A stretch of DNA of 48,799 nt from Oscillospiraceae bacterium (GTDB lineage: Bacteria; Bacillota; Clostridia; Oscillospirales; Oscillospiraceae), in assembly GCA_009785525.1 (NCBI GenBank), contig WQWC01000011.1, positions 1 to 48,799 of the forward strand. The letters are read 5' to 3'. Positions 1 to 7,542 of the stretch are shown here, piece by piece (position 1 is the first letter of the stretch; each line of letters starts with the position of its first letter). The notes beneath the pieces are model-generated. The model ran no database searches and was not told where the DNA came from. It worked only from the letters and a program-made list of their open reading frames with translations. The position numbers were made by a program, and so were the translations under genes.

Positions 1-227
1 CGCTCGTAGCGGCAAAAAAAGCCGACCTGATGCCGTGCGCAATAAAGTATACCATAACAATCCCGGACTTACACCTCGTTTTCATTCATCGGGGTGTAAC
101 GCAGCTTGCATGAAGTTTATTTTACGGGAATTGGTTTCCCTTTCAGCACATAATATAAGCCGAATTCAAGTGAAATTTTGAGGAAACAGAAGTAATCACG
201 TGATTTTTGGAGTTTTTAGCCACTGAT
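1..227. other. Non-coding stretch upstream of ctsR
   Basis: No convincing coding frame is visible. It holds a 10-bp stem-loop (69-78 pairing with 90-99, one G-T wobble), a small GGGAA/TTTCCC hairpin near 126-140, and a perfect 12-bp palindrome AATCACGTGATT at 194-205. None is followed by a clear T-run, so I do not call a terminator. The palindrome could be a regulator site for the ctsR operon or for a gene outside the window; that is a guess from symmetry only. Confidence 0.5.
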
Positions 228-228
228 T

Positions 229-245
229 GGTCAGGAAAGGTCAAA
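229..245 (+). promoter_or_regulatory. Upstream CtsR box (two mismatches)
   Basis: The sequence GGTCAGGAAAGGTCAAA matches the CtsR heptad direct repeat (RGTCAAANANRGTCAAA) with two mismatches in the first half. It lies just upstream of the putative -35 element of the ctsR promoter and pairs with a perfect box downstream, as expected for autoregulation. Confidence 0.65.
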
Positions 246-252
246 ATAAGAG

Positions 253-281
253 TTGCTGAATCATGGAGAAAGGCGTATTAT
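253..281 (+). promoter_or_regulatory. Putative sigma-A promoter of ctsR-mcsA-clpC
   Basis: TTGCTG (253-258), a 17-bp spacer, then TATTAT (276-281). Transcription would start near 288, inside the perfect CtsR box, so bound CtsR would block it. The -35 is weak (3 of 6); the -10 is good (5 of 6). Confidence 0.55.
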
Positions 282-288
282 AGATTAA

Positions 289-305
289 GGTCAAAGATGG
301 TCAAA
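289..305 (+). promoter_or_regulatory. Perfect CtsR operator
   Basis: GGTCAAAGATGGTCAAA matches the CtsR consensus RGTCAAANANRGTCAAA at every fixed position. A third GTCAAA half follows at 305-310. It overlaps the predicted transcription start of the operon, the usual arrangement for heat-shock repression by CtsR. Confidence 0.9.
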
Positions 306-327
306 GTCAAACCAAGGGGGTGAAGCG

Positions 328-777
328 GTGAGAGTAAGTGATATCATAGCCGGATTTATTGATGACATGCTCAATCAGCTCGGCGGAACGGCGGAGCTTC
401 AGCGCGCGGAGCTTGCGACAAGGTTTAACTGTGTACCGAGTCAGATAAACTATGTTATTTCGACGCGTTTTTCACCGGAGCATGGGTATATTGTTGAAAG
501 CAGACGCGGCGGCGGCGGTTTTATCAGGATTACAAGAGTTGAGATGGAACCGGAAAAGCTGATTATGCACACGGTAAACGCCATAGGCGATGAGATAGAT
601 ATAAATTCGTGTTCGGCGCTTATAGCGAATCTGCTCCAAGGTGGCGCGATAAGCGAGTTGCAGGCGCGGTTGATGCTGTCGGCTACAGGAAACAACGCGC
701 TACGCCCGGCGCGGGTAGAGCAGCGGGACACGCTGCGGGCGAGTATTTTTAAACAAATGCTGATTAACACACTATAA
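328..777 (+). CDS. ctsR: Transcriptional repressor of class III stress genes, CtsR
   Basis: CtsR is a dimeric winged-helix repressor that binds heptad direct repeats and is released on heat or protein stress, derepressing clp genes. The 149-residue length is normal for the family. The N-terminal helix-turn-helix region (about residues 20-50) is followed by the glycine-rich wing SRRGGGGFIRI at about 58-68, the hallmark of CtsR DNA binding. The C-terminal domain is where ClpC/McsB normally act. The start is GTG, placed by a good ribosome site (AAGGGGG, 7 bases upstream). First gene of ctsR-mcsA-clpC, directly behind two CtsR boxes, so it is almost certainly autoregulated. mcsB, the usual arginine kinase that inactivates or marks CtsR, is missing from the operon. 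Confidence 0.96.
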   Translation: MRVSDIIAGFIDDMLNQLGGTAELQRAELATRFNCVPSQINYVISTRFSPEHGYIVESRRGGGGFIRITRVEMEPEKLIMHTVNAIGDEIDINSCSALIANLLQGGAISELQARLMLSATGNNALRPARVEQRDTLRASIFKQMLINTL

Positions 778-795
778 TACTGGGAGGTATAAAAC

Positions 796-1224
796 ATGAA
801 ATGTCAAAATTGCGGAAAGAATGAAGTAAATTTTCACTATTCATCTAATATAAACGGATGTGTGACTGAGACAAAGTTGTGCGCCGAGTGCGCACGTCAA
901 TCGGGGTATGATATGGGTCGGATGTTCACAGGCTCCAACATGGCCGACGGATTTTTCCCCGGAGTTTCCGGCTGGAGGGGCGGATTTGCGTCCGCGTTTG
1001 GATTTATAGCGCCGCGGCAGTTTGCAGAGCAGCCGCAGATGGGTATACTAAATGAGGCCGGTAAAATCTCCGAAGAGATTGAGAAAAGTCAGGAAATTGA
1101 CGAAGAGATGAAAAAACGGCGCGAAATCAACGTCATTCGTGAAGAAATGCGCATGGCCGCTGAAAACGACGATTTTGAAAAAGCGGCGCAGCTGCGCGAC
1201 AAAATCAAAGAACTTGATGAATAA
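796..1224 (+). CDS. mcsA: McsA-like zinc-finger/UVR protein, short form
   Basis: McsA normally activates the arginine kinase McsB and helps deliver clients to ClpC. Here the N-terminus has one zinc-binding set, C3-x2-C6 and C29-x2-C32, and the C-terminus (about 112-142) has a UVR motif (DDFEKAAQLRDKIKEL) of the type that docks ClpC. The middle (about 45-90) is rich in Gly and Phe and contains no cysteine, so the second zinc finger of Bacillus subtilis McsA is missing. The protein is 142 residues, against roughly 185 in Bacillus. A strong ribosome site (GGGAGG) sets the start. It sits 18 bp after ctsR and 46 bp before clpC, where mcsB would normally be. The lost finger and absent mcsB together suggest an adaptor that works with ClpC alone; that is inference. 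Confidence 0.9.
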   Translation: MKCQNCGKNEVNFHYSSNINGCVTETKLCAECARQSGYDMGRMFTGSNMADGFFPGVSGWRGGFASAFGFIAPRQFAEQPQMGILNEAGKISEEIEKSQEIDEEMKKRREINVIREEMRMAAENDDFEKAAQLRDKIKELDE

Positions 1225-1270
1225 GGGTGCGATATGCGCCCGCTAAGCCAAATAAAGGAGGCAAATACAA

Positions 1271-3745
1271 ATGAGATTTGAAGACAGATTCACAGAACGC
1301 GCGAAAAACGCGTTTGAGCTCGCGCAAGCGGCCGCGTCTGAATTGGGACACGGATACGTCGGCAGTGAGCATATATTGTTAGGATTATCCAGAGAAGGCG
1401 GAGGCGTGGCGGCAAAAGTCCTACGGGAAGCGGGGCTTGAGAGTCAGCTTATCTTCGACCTGATCGTAAAAAACGTCGGCAGAGGCGGCAGGGGAGAGAT
1501 CCCGACACAGGGCCTGACCCCGCGGGCGAAACGCATTGTGGAAGTCGCGGTTATGGAGGCCAACAGATTAGGCCACAGCTACATGGGAACAGAACATTTG
1601 CTGATGGGCATTATACGCGAGTATGACAGCGTTGCCGCAAAGCTGATTGTCGTCACCGGCGTGGATCTTAATAAGATTTACACAGACATAATAAACGTGT
1701 TCGGCAGCGGAGAATATAAACCTGCAAGGCAGTCGGCCGGTAAGTACAAGAAAACGGAGACAAAGACGCTTGATCAGTTCAGCCGGGATTTGACAGAGGC
1801 CGCCGCCGACGGGGCGCTTGACCCTGTTATCGGCAGGGAAAATGAGATTCAGCGCGTTATACAAATACTCTCACGTCGGACGAAGAACAACCCGGTGCTG
1901 ATTGGTGAGCCAGGTGTCGGAAAAACGGCGATAGCCGAAGGGCTGGCGCAGAGAATTATAGAGGGCGACGTGCCAGAAACGCTGCTGAACAAACGCGTGG
2001 TTACGCTGGACTTAACGGGAATGGTCGCCGGGACGAAGTATCGCGGGGACTTTGAAGAGCGAATCAAAGCGGCGATTGAAGAAGTGATGAAAGCCGGGGA
2101 CATAATACTGTTCATCGACGAGATGCACACGATCATAGGTGCAGGCGCGGCCGAGGGCGCAATTGACGCGGCGAATATAATCAAACCCGCGTTAGGCCGC
2201 GGAGAGATGCAGATTATCGGCGCGACGACGCTGAATGAATACAGAAAACATGTTGAAAAAGATGCGGCGTTAGAGCGCAGATTCCAGCCAGTGACGGTGA
2301 ATGAGCCGACGCAGGATGAATCGGTGCAAATTTTGATGGGGCTGCGTGATAAATACGAGGCGCACCACAAGCTGAAAATCACCGATGAGGCGATTGAAGC
2401 CGCTGTTAAAATGTCAAGCAGATACATCAATGACAGATATCTGCCCGACAAGGCGATAGACCTTATTGATGAGGCGGCAAGCAGAGTCAGGATTGACAAC
2501 CTAAAACTGCCGCCTGACCTGAAAGACCTTGAGACGCAGAAAGAAGCGCTGGCAAAGGAAAAAGAGGCCGCTGTGCAAAGCCAGGACTTTGAACGTGCCG
2601 CCGGTCTGCGCGACAAAGAAAAGCAGCTGGGCGAGGTTATTGAAAGATCCCGAAAGAATTGGGAAGACATCAGAAGCGGCAACTCGGGAAGTGTGGAGCC
2701 GGAGGATATCGCGGCGGTCATATCAGGCTGGACCGGGATTCCGGTAACAAGCATCACCCAAGATGAAGGAGAGAAGCTGCTTAAAATTGAGGAAAATCTG
2801 CATAACCGCGTTGTCGGCCAAGATGAGGCCGTCACGGCGGTGGCGAAGGCACTCAGACGCAGCAGAGTCGGCTTGAAAGACCCGAAACGCCCGATAGGCT
2901 CGTTCCTGTTCCTGGGGCCAACAGGCGTGGGCAAGACAGAACTCTGCAAAGCACTTGCCGAGGCGATGTTCGGAGATGAAAACGCCATGTTGAGAGTCGA
3001 TATGTCAGAGTACATGGAAAAGCACACAACGTCAAAACTAATCGGCTCGCCGCCCGGATACGTCGGCTATGACGAGGGCGGGCACTTGACCGAAAGAGTG
3101 CGCAGAAGACCATATTCGGTGCTGTTGTTCGATGAAATCGAGAAAGCGCATGAGGATGTGTTCAACATTATGCTGCAGGTCATGGAAGACGGGATATTGA
3201 CCGATTCGCAGGGACGGCGGGTTGATTTCAAGAACACGATAATCGTTATGACCTCTAACGCCGGGGCGCGGAATATCACTGAAAACCGCACAAAACTGGG
3301 CTTTACCGCAGGCAGTGGAGACAGTGAAAACGCGGAATCCGCACAGTTGAAAGAGCTGGTTATGGAAGAGGTAAAACGCGTGTTCAAGCCGGAGTTCTTG
3401 AATAGGATCGACGAGACGATCGTGTTCCACAAGCTCAGCGAGGAGAACATTCTTGATATCAGCTACAAAATGCTGGACATTGTGACAGCCCGGATGGAAA
3501 CTATCGGCGTTAAAATGATTGTAGATCAGTCCGCCGCGGTGTTGCTTGCGGAAAAGGGATTCGACCCTGTATACGGAGCCCGGCCATTAAGGCGGGCGAT
3601 ACAGTCAGCCGTTGAAGATGTGGCGGCGGAGAAAATTCTTGACGGCAGCATTCAAAGCGGCGACAGCGTGACAGTAGCGGCGATTGACGGGAAGATAGAG
3701 TTCACGAAAAGTGAAGTGACGCAGCAGGAATATGTGACGGTGTAA
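1271..3745 (+). CDS. clpC: ATP-dependent Clp protease ATPase subunit ClpC
   Basis: Hsp100 unfoldase that feeds substrates to ClpP in the cytoplasm. The 824-residue protein has the full ClpC architecture: two Clp-N repeats (about 5-140), AAA+ module 1 with Walker A GEPGVGKT at 212-219, a coiled-coil middle domain with a UVR motif (QDFERAAGLRDKEKQL, about 438-453), and AAA+ module 2 with Walker A GPTGVGKT at 549-556, followed by the D2-small domain. The middle-domain UVR motif is what separates ClpC from ClpA and ClpB. A near-perfect AAAGGAGG ribosome site precedes the ATG. Last gene of the CtsR-controlled operon. No truncation or missing nucleotide-binding residue is apparent. Confidence 0.98.
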   Translation: MRFEDRFTERAKNAFELAQAAASELGHGYVGSEHILLGLSREGGGVAAKVLREAGLESQLIFDLIVKNVGRGGRGEIPTQGLTPRAKRIVEVAVMEANRLGHSYMGTEHLLMGIIREYDSVAAKLIVVTGVDLNKIYTDIINVFGSGEYKPARQSAGKYKKTETKTLDQFSRDLTEAAADGALDPVIGRENEIQRVIQILSRRTKNNPVLIGEPGVGKTAIAEGLAQRIIEGDVPETLLNKRVVTLDLTGMVAGTKYRGDFEERIKAAIEEVMKAGDIILFIDEMHTIIGAGAAEGAIDAANIIKPALGRGEMQIIGATTLNEYRKHVEKDAALERRFQPVTVNEPTQDESVQILMGLRDKYEAHHKLKITDEAIEAAVKMSSRYINDRYLPDKAIDLIDEAASRVRIDNLKLPPDLKDLETQKEALAKEKEAAVQSQDFERAAGLRDKEKQLGEVIERSRKNWEDIRSGNSGSVEPEDIAAVISGWTGIPVTSITQDEGEKLLKIEENLHNRVVGQDEAVTAVAKALRRSRVGLKDPKRPIGSFLFLGPTGVGKTELCKALAEAMFGDENAMLRVDMSEYMEKHTTSKLIGSPPGYVGYDEGGHLTERVRRRPYSVLLFDEIEKAHEDVFNIMLQVMEDGILTDSQGRRVDFKNTIIVMTSNAGARNITENRTKLGFTAGSGDSENAESAQLKELVMEEVKRVFKPEFLNRIDETIVFHKLSEENILDISYKMLDIVTARMETIGVKMIVDQSAAVLLAEKGFDPVYGARPLRRAIQSAVEDVAAEKILDGSIQSGDSVTVAAIDGKIEFTKSEVTQQEYVTV

Positions 3746-3750
3746 ACACT

Positions 3751-3803
3751 GTAGGGCCGACCACCCTGGTCATCTGTGGATGATCAAGGGTGGTCGGCTC
3801 TAC
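3751..3803. repeat. Intergenic palindromic element, copy A
   Basis: Arms 3751-3774 and 3779-3803 are near-perfect inverted repeats around a TGTG loop, starting GTAGGGCCGACC and ending GGTCGGCTCTAC. The outer ends resemble the TGTAGGGG / CCCCTACA ends of the elements at 20.36, 37.4 and 43.0 kb, but this copy is a single long hairpin rather than a pair. It lies directly after the clpC stop codon and could also help end the transcript. Confidence 0.7.
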
Positions 3804-3823
3804 GGAGTCTCTAACCAGCGCGG

Positions 3824-3851
3824 AGCCGGACATATTACATGTCCGGCTTTT
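3824..3851 (+). terminator. Rho-independent terminator after clpC
   Basis: A 10-bp perfect stem, AGCCGGACAT (3824-3833) with ATGTCCGGCT (3839-3848), a 5-base loop and a short T run. The sequence is almost the same as the terminator at 4988-5024. Confidence 0.8.
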
Positions 3852-3868
3852 GCTATGTCTTAAAACGC

Positions 3869-3898
3869 TTGACACTGTAAAGAAAATGATGATATCTT
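3869..3898 (+). promoter_or_regulatory. Putative promoter of the 3.9-kb lipoprotein gene
   Basis: A consensus TTGACA at 3869-3874 and TATCTT at 3893-3898, 18-bp spacer. The -35 is perfect, the -10 moderate (4 of 6). Another TATTAT at 3907-3912 lacks a matching -35. Confidence 0.45.
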
Positions 3899-3934
3899 TA
3901 AGATGGTATTATAGTGGGAAAGGATAGTGCTTAA

Positions 3935-4981
3935 ATGAAAAAGAAATTTTTCACCCTTGCGATGGCTTTGGCAATGCTGCTGACAATACTTGCGGCCTGC
4001 GTGGAGAACGTGCCCTTCGAACCCCGGTCGGCTGAGCGGCTGCCGGAAGTTGCGGCTTACGAAGAAAATTCGCCGGTGCGGGAGGAAGATGACGAGAAAG
4101 AGGATGGACCTCCCGAACGGCAGGAACGCGGACCAGTGCGCGGCGTCTGGGAAGACAACGTGTTCACAAGCGAATACTTGGGCCTTAGATTTGTCATGCC
4201 CCACAGTTGGGTGGCGACTACTGACGCGGATATAGCGGATCTGATGGGATTAGGCGCGGATATGATGGCGATATCCGGAATTGAAATTCCCGGTGAATTC
4301 TGGGATATGTTCGATTTAAGGGTGTTAATTGATATGGTGGCAGGTAATCCCATTGCCGGCTCAAGTGTCAAAATTGCTTTTGAAAGACTCACATTTCCCG
4401 TGAGAGGGATTTCCGCTGCTGAATACATAGCATTGACTGCGGAGCAACTTGAGCAGATTGGCATGGGCGTTAATTTAGATTTCCCGGGAACTGTAAGAAT
4501 TGGCGCTTACGATTGGTACTCTTTTGGAACGGCAATGTATCTGCCGATGGGCGTGGTTGCCTATGGTCGGCAGTTTATTAACGTGCAGGACGGCTTTGTC
4601 AGGACTATCGGAATCACAGGTGCTGACCCGGAAGCGCCTGTTAACGAGGTATTGGCTATGTTCATCGGTCTGGAAGACCCCATTCCGGAACAAGCCGCCC
4701 CGGAAGAAGTTGCGATAGAGCACGCGGAAGCATTAGTCGGTACATGGGTGTGGGATGAAGATAATACCTATAGATACGTTTTCTACGCCGATGGACGCGG
4801 TACACGCGGATTCCCTTGGATGACAGAGGAGTTCGAGTGGAGAACAGAGGGCGGTGACCACTTGCTGATTGGTATTACGGCTTTTGCAGTGGAAAGCTGG
4901 ACATTTACGATAAACGATGATGTGCTTACCATAGACAGCAGACAGATACCAGGATTGACATTTAATTATTACAGAAACTAA
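3935..4981 (+). CDS. Secreted lipoprotein of unknown function
   Basis: The N-terminus is a lipoprotein signal: KKK, a hydrophobic run and the lipobox LAAC with the lipidated cysteine at about residue 22, so the protein should be anchored to the outer face of the membrane. It is followed by a low-complexity acidic, Glu-rich linker (about 30-70). The central region (about 80-260) has no recognised domain. The C-terminal 80 residues (from LVGTWVWDEDNTYRYVFYAD) look like the small beta-barrel, lipocalin-like domain seen at the end of many clostridial lipoproteins; this is a resemblance, not an assignment. Single gene with its own candidate promoter, between two nearly identical terminators. A role in binding or the envelope is possible, but I cannot name one. 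Confidence 0.85.
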   Translation: MKKKFFTLAMALAMLLTILAACVENVPFEPRSAERLPEVAAYEENSPVREEDDEKEDGPPERQERGPVRGVWEDNVFTSEYLGLRFVMPHSWVATTDADIADLMGLGADMMAISGIEIPGEFWDMFDLRVLIDMVAGNPIAGSSVKIAFERLTFPVRGISAAEYIALTAEQLEQIGMGVNLDFPGTVRIGAYDWYSFGTAMYLPMGVVAYGRQFINVQDGFVRTIGITGADPEAPVNEVLAMFIGLEDPIPEQAAPEEVAIEHAEALVGTWVWDEDNTYRYVFYADGRGTRGFPWMTEEFEWRTEGGDHLLIGITAFAVESWTFTINDDVLTIDSRQIPGLTFNYYRN

Positions 4982-4987
4982 AACAGC

Positions 4988-5024
4988 GCGGAGCCGGACA
5001 TTTTATTTGTCCGGCTCCGCTTTT
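4988..5024. terminator. Bidirectional terminator
   Basis: A 13-bp perfect stem (4988-5000 with 5008-5020), a 7-base loop and T runs on both sides. It serves the plus-strand lipoprotein gene and the convergent minus-strand gene at 5026-5382. The left arm, with flanking CAGCGC, repeats the terminator after clpC. Confidence 0.9.
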
Positions 5025-5025
5025 C

Positions 5026-5382
5026 TCATTGCGTCTCGTATTCAGGCACATCCTCAAAATCCTGCTTATCGCGGGGTCTATGCGGCTCGCCTTCAAACTC
5101 TACTCTCGGGCGGCCACACTCCACGCGATCTTTGCCGATTTCAACATTGGCGCCGAACACCACAGGTATTTCAACCCTTATCCTCTGCGAAATAGTAAAA
5201 CAGCAGTGGCCGCGCCGTTCACATCTGCCATCCTCCGTCACCACTGGTCTGCCGAAGCACTCAACAGTGACGGGGCCGGTTATGGCAAACGGCCTGATTT
5301 CAACAGGCTGACTTATCGTGGCAACCTGACTGGCGACTGTCGGACAGCTACCGCTATGTGTTGTGTTAACATTATCACTCAT
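5026..5382 (-). CDS. Small conserved-looking protein of unknown function
   Basis: 118 residues, no signal peptide and no membrane segment. It has six cysteines, including a CERRGHCC cluster near residues 53-60, and a beta-rich stretch around 60-85 (TISQRIRVEIPVVFGANVEI). I do not recognise the family. The regular hydrophobic/charged alternation suggests an all-beta domain. This strand is preferred over the overlapping plus-strand frame because the ATG at 5382 has a clear AGGAGT ribosome site 8 bases upstream and because the gene ends exactly at the bidirectional terminator at 4988-5024. Divergent from the succinyl-CoA-synthetase-like operon. The cysteine content might suit a spore or envelope structural protein, but that is speculation. 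Confidence 0.65.
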   Translation of the reverse strand: MSDNVNTTHSGSCPTVASQVATISQPVEIRPFAITGPVTVECFGRPVVTEDGRCERRGHCCFTISQRIRVEIPVVFGANVEIGKDRVECGRPRVEFEGEPHRPRDKQDFEDVPEYETQ

Positions 5383-5460
5383 GGTTTAACACTCCTAAAT
5401 GCTATGTTAGACCGCAAATATTATTTCGGTCACTATTATCATATGCCCGCATACGGCTTG

Positions 5461-5490
5461 TTGACATTAGCGTGCGAATAATTATATAAT
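5461..5490 (+). promoter_or_regulatory. Consensus sigma-A promoter of the sucCD-like operon
   Basis: TTGACA (5461-5466) and TATAAT (5485-5490), both perfect hexamers, spacer 18 bp. The predicted transcript starts near 5497, about 25 bases before the TTG start codon. This is the strongest promoter match in the window and suggests high basal expression. Confidence 0.85.
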
Positions 5491-5522
5491 GTATTTCATT
5501 ATGATTTTGAGGTGTATATAAG

Positions 5523-6680
5523 TTGAATCTCTATGAATATGAAGGCAAGGCTATATTGGCAAAACACGGCATACGTGTTCCAAATTCGGTTTATGTCGCT
5601 GACGAGACTGAACTCGGCAAGCTTGAGGACATGACATATCCGTGCGTGATCAAGGCGCAGATCCTGCAGGGAGGCCGGGGCAAAGCGGGCGGAATCCGGC
5701 CTGTTAACAATGTTGAAGAGGCGAGGGCGGCAGCGCGGGATCTGCTATCGAAAGAACTGAAAGGCGAACGGCTTGCCGGTGTGCTGGCTGAGGAGCAGGT
5801 TAGTATAGCAAAAGAGCTGTACTTAGGTATCACTGTTGACGATGTTGCCGGGAAGCCGCTTTTGATAATATCGGCCGAAGGCGGCATTGAAATCGAAAAA
5901 GTGGCCGAAGAGTCCCCTGAAAAGCTTGTGAGGTGTTATCTTGAGCCGGGCGGAATGTTAGATTCCGACTCAGCGGTACAGCTCTGCCGTGAGGCGGGGA
6001 TTGCCACAGGCGGTATGGTCGAGATAATCCGCGCATTGGAAAAAGCGTTCCGTGAGGAAGACGCGAATCTTATCGAAATAAATCCGCTTTGCGTGCTTGA
6101 TGACGGCAGAGTCCTTGCCTGTGACGCGAAAGTGATTTTAGACGACTATGCGCTGTTCCGCCATCCGGACGCGCCGAAGCATGAGATGCTGGAGTACAAC
6201 GAAGATCCGTTTGAGCGCCGGGCGAAAGACAACGAATATATCATGGTGCGTCTCGGCGGGGATATCGGCATTATCAGCGTCGGTGCGGGATATGGCATGG
6301 CGATTGTTGACGCGGTTAAAGCCTACGGTGGCTCCCCGGCAAATTTCGTGGATCAGCTTGGCGGCACACCGTTTGAACGCACGATAAATGGAGTTCTGGA
6401 CATGTCAGAGGAAGATCTGACGATCAAAACGGTTCTTATGAGCTTCATGTTAAGCGCTTCGTCGCTGGGCGGGCTTGTGGAGAGTATGTTAGAGCGGTTT
6501 AAATCGCGTCCGCCGCGAGTACCGATTTTCGGCAGTATAGGTGCAGCATCTGCCGCAGTGCGTGACATGGATTTACAAACGGCGGTTGAAAAGCTGGAAA
6601 GCGCCGGGATAAAAATGTTCCAAGACGCTCGGGAGGCAATCAAAGCTGCAATAAAATACGCCGGGGAGGTCGTGGAATGA
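5523..6680 (+). CDS. sucC: Succinyl-CoA synthetase beta-subunit-like (ADP-forming) protein
   Basis: The beta subunit binds the nucleotide (ATP-grasp fold) and, with the alpha subunit, interconverts succinate + CoA + ATP and succinyl-CoA + ADP + Pi. The 385 residues match the family length. The N-terminal NLYEYEGKAILAKHGI, the ATP-grasp loop GGRGKAGG (about 50-57), and the metal/nucleotide segment NLIEINPL (about 181-188) are typical. The gene starts with TTG, supported by a GAGGTG ribosome site and by alignment of the N-terminus with the family. The stop codon overlaps the next start (ATGA), so the two subunits are probably coupled in translation. The acyl specificity cannot be read from sequence; malate-CoA ligase or another dicarboxylate is possible. 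Confidence 0.9.
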   Translation: MNLYEYEGKAILAKHGIRVPNSVYVADETELGKLEDMTYPCVIKAQILQGGRGKAGGIRPVNNVEEARAAARDLLSKELKGERLAGVLAEEQVSIAKELYLGITVDDVAGKPLLIISAEGGIEIEKVAEESPEKLVRCYLEPGGMLDSDSAVQLCREAGIATGGMVEIIRALEKAFREEDANLIEINPLCVLDDGRVLACDAKVILDDYALFRHPDAPKHEMLEYNEDPFERRAKDNEYIMVRLGGDIGIISVGAGYGMAIVDAVKAYGGSPANFVDQLGGTPFERTINGVLDMSEEDLTIKTVLMSFMLSASSLGGLVESMLERFKSRPPRVPIFGSIGAASAAVRDMDLQTAVEKLESAGIKMFQDAREAIKAAIKYAGEVVE

Positions 6681-7540
6681 GCATATTAGTTGATGAACGC
6701 ACCAGTGTTATAGTATACGGCATAACCGGCAGCTATGGCGGTGCGCAAGTAAAAAGCATGATTGATTACGGCACGAATGTCTTGGGCGGCGTATCGGCAA
6801 GCAAAGCAGGGATGACGCACTTGGACAGGCCGATATTCGGTACGGCCAAAGAAGCGGTGGAAATGACAAACGCGAACACAGCAATATTCTATTTACCCGC
6901 CGGGGCAATAATGGGGGCTGTTACAGAGGCTATTGACGCTGGGGTAAAGCTGGCATTCATCGCGACGGAAGGTGTGCCGGTACATGATGTGATGATTCTG
7001 CGTGAAAAAGCGAAAGAGCGCGGTGTGTGGATAGTCGGGCCGAACTCCCTGGGATTAACCTCGCCCGGCAAAGCGTTTGTCGGTTCAATTGCGCCAGAGT
7101 TCACAAGCCCCGGCGGTATCGGAATATGCTCCCGCAGCGGCACGGTGTCACTTGCTATCTCGTCGCACTTGACGATGAATGGGATAGGGCAGTCCACGGT
7201 TATCAGCATGGGTGGCGACCCTGTGTTGGGGCGCAATCCTATCGAATATCTGTTGGAGTTCAACAAAGACGATGAGACGACGGCGATGGTTCTGATTGGC
7301 GAAATCGGCGGGATGAAAGAATACGAGGTGTGCGAAAGGCTCGGCGAACTGAATAAGCCGCTGATCGCATATATCGGCGGCAAAAGTGCGCGAGAGGGCA
7401 AAAGAATGGGACACATGGGCGCAATCATCGGCGGAGCTGGGCAGGACGCCAGAAGTAAAATGAAAGCCCTGGAACAAGCGGGAGCGATTGTTGTGGATAC
7501 ACTATGGGATATAGCCGATGTGATAAAAGGGCTGGGGTAA
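6677..7540 (+). CDS. sucD: Succinyl-CoA synthetase alpha-subunit-like protein
   Basis: The alpha subunit binds CoA and carries the phosphohistidine of the reaction. An N-terminal Rossmann CoA-binding domain starts with GITGSYGGAQ (about 15-24), and the phosphorylated histidine is conserved as His246 in RMGHMGAIIGG. 287 residues, the usual size. The CoA loop differs from the commoner GxxGTFH form, having GGAQVKSM instead, so the pair belongs to a divergent branch of the ligase family and its true acid substrate is uncertain. Starts inside the sucC stop codon. With the fumarase and fumarate-reductase genes elsewhere in the window, a place in the reductive succinate branch is reasonable. Confidence 0.88.
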   Translation: MSILVDERTSVIVYGITGSYGGAQVKSMIDYGTNVLGGVSASKAGMTHLDRPIFGTAKEAVEMTNANTAIFYLPAGAIMGAVTEAIDAGVKLAFIATEGVPVHDVMILREKAKERGVWIVGPNSLGLTSPGKAFVGSIAPEFTSPGGIGICSRSGTVSLAISSHLTMNGIGQSTVISMGGDPVLGRNPIEYLLEFNKDDETTAMVLIGEIGGMKEYEVCERLGELNKPLIAYIGGKSAREGKRMGHMGAIIGGAGQDARSKMKALEQAGAIVVDTLWDIADVIKGLG

Positions 7541-7542
7541 TG

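Noticed and set aside
1849-3027. 392-codon minus-strand open frame inside clpC
   Set aside because: Serine-rich antisense shadow of a clear clpC; no ribosome site and no family resemblance.
5029-5481. 150-codon plus-strand frame opposite the small gene at 5026-5382
   Set aside because: No ribosome site, runs through the sucCD promoter region; the minus-strand gene has both a ribosome site and terminator.
7504-7542. Upstream extension of the methyltransferase into sucD
   Set aside because: The extra 12-13 residues are read from sucD codons and lack a ribosome site; ATG 7540/7543 fits better.
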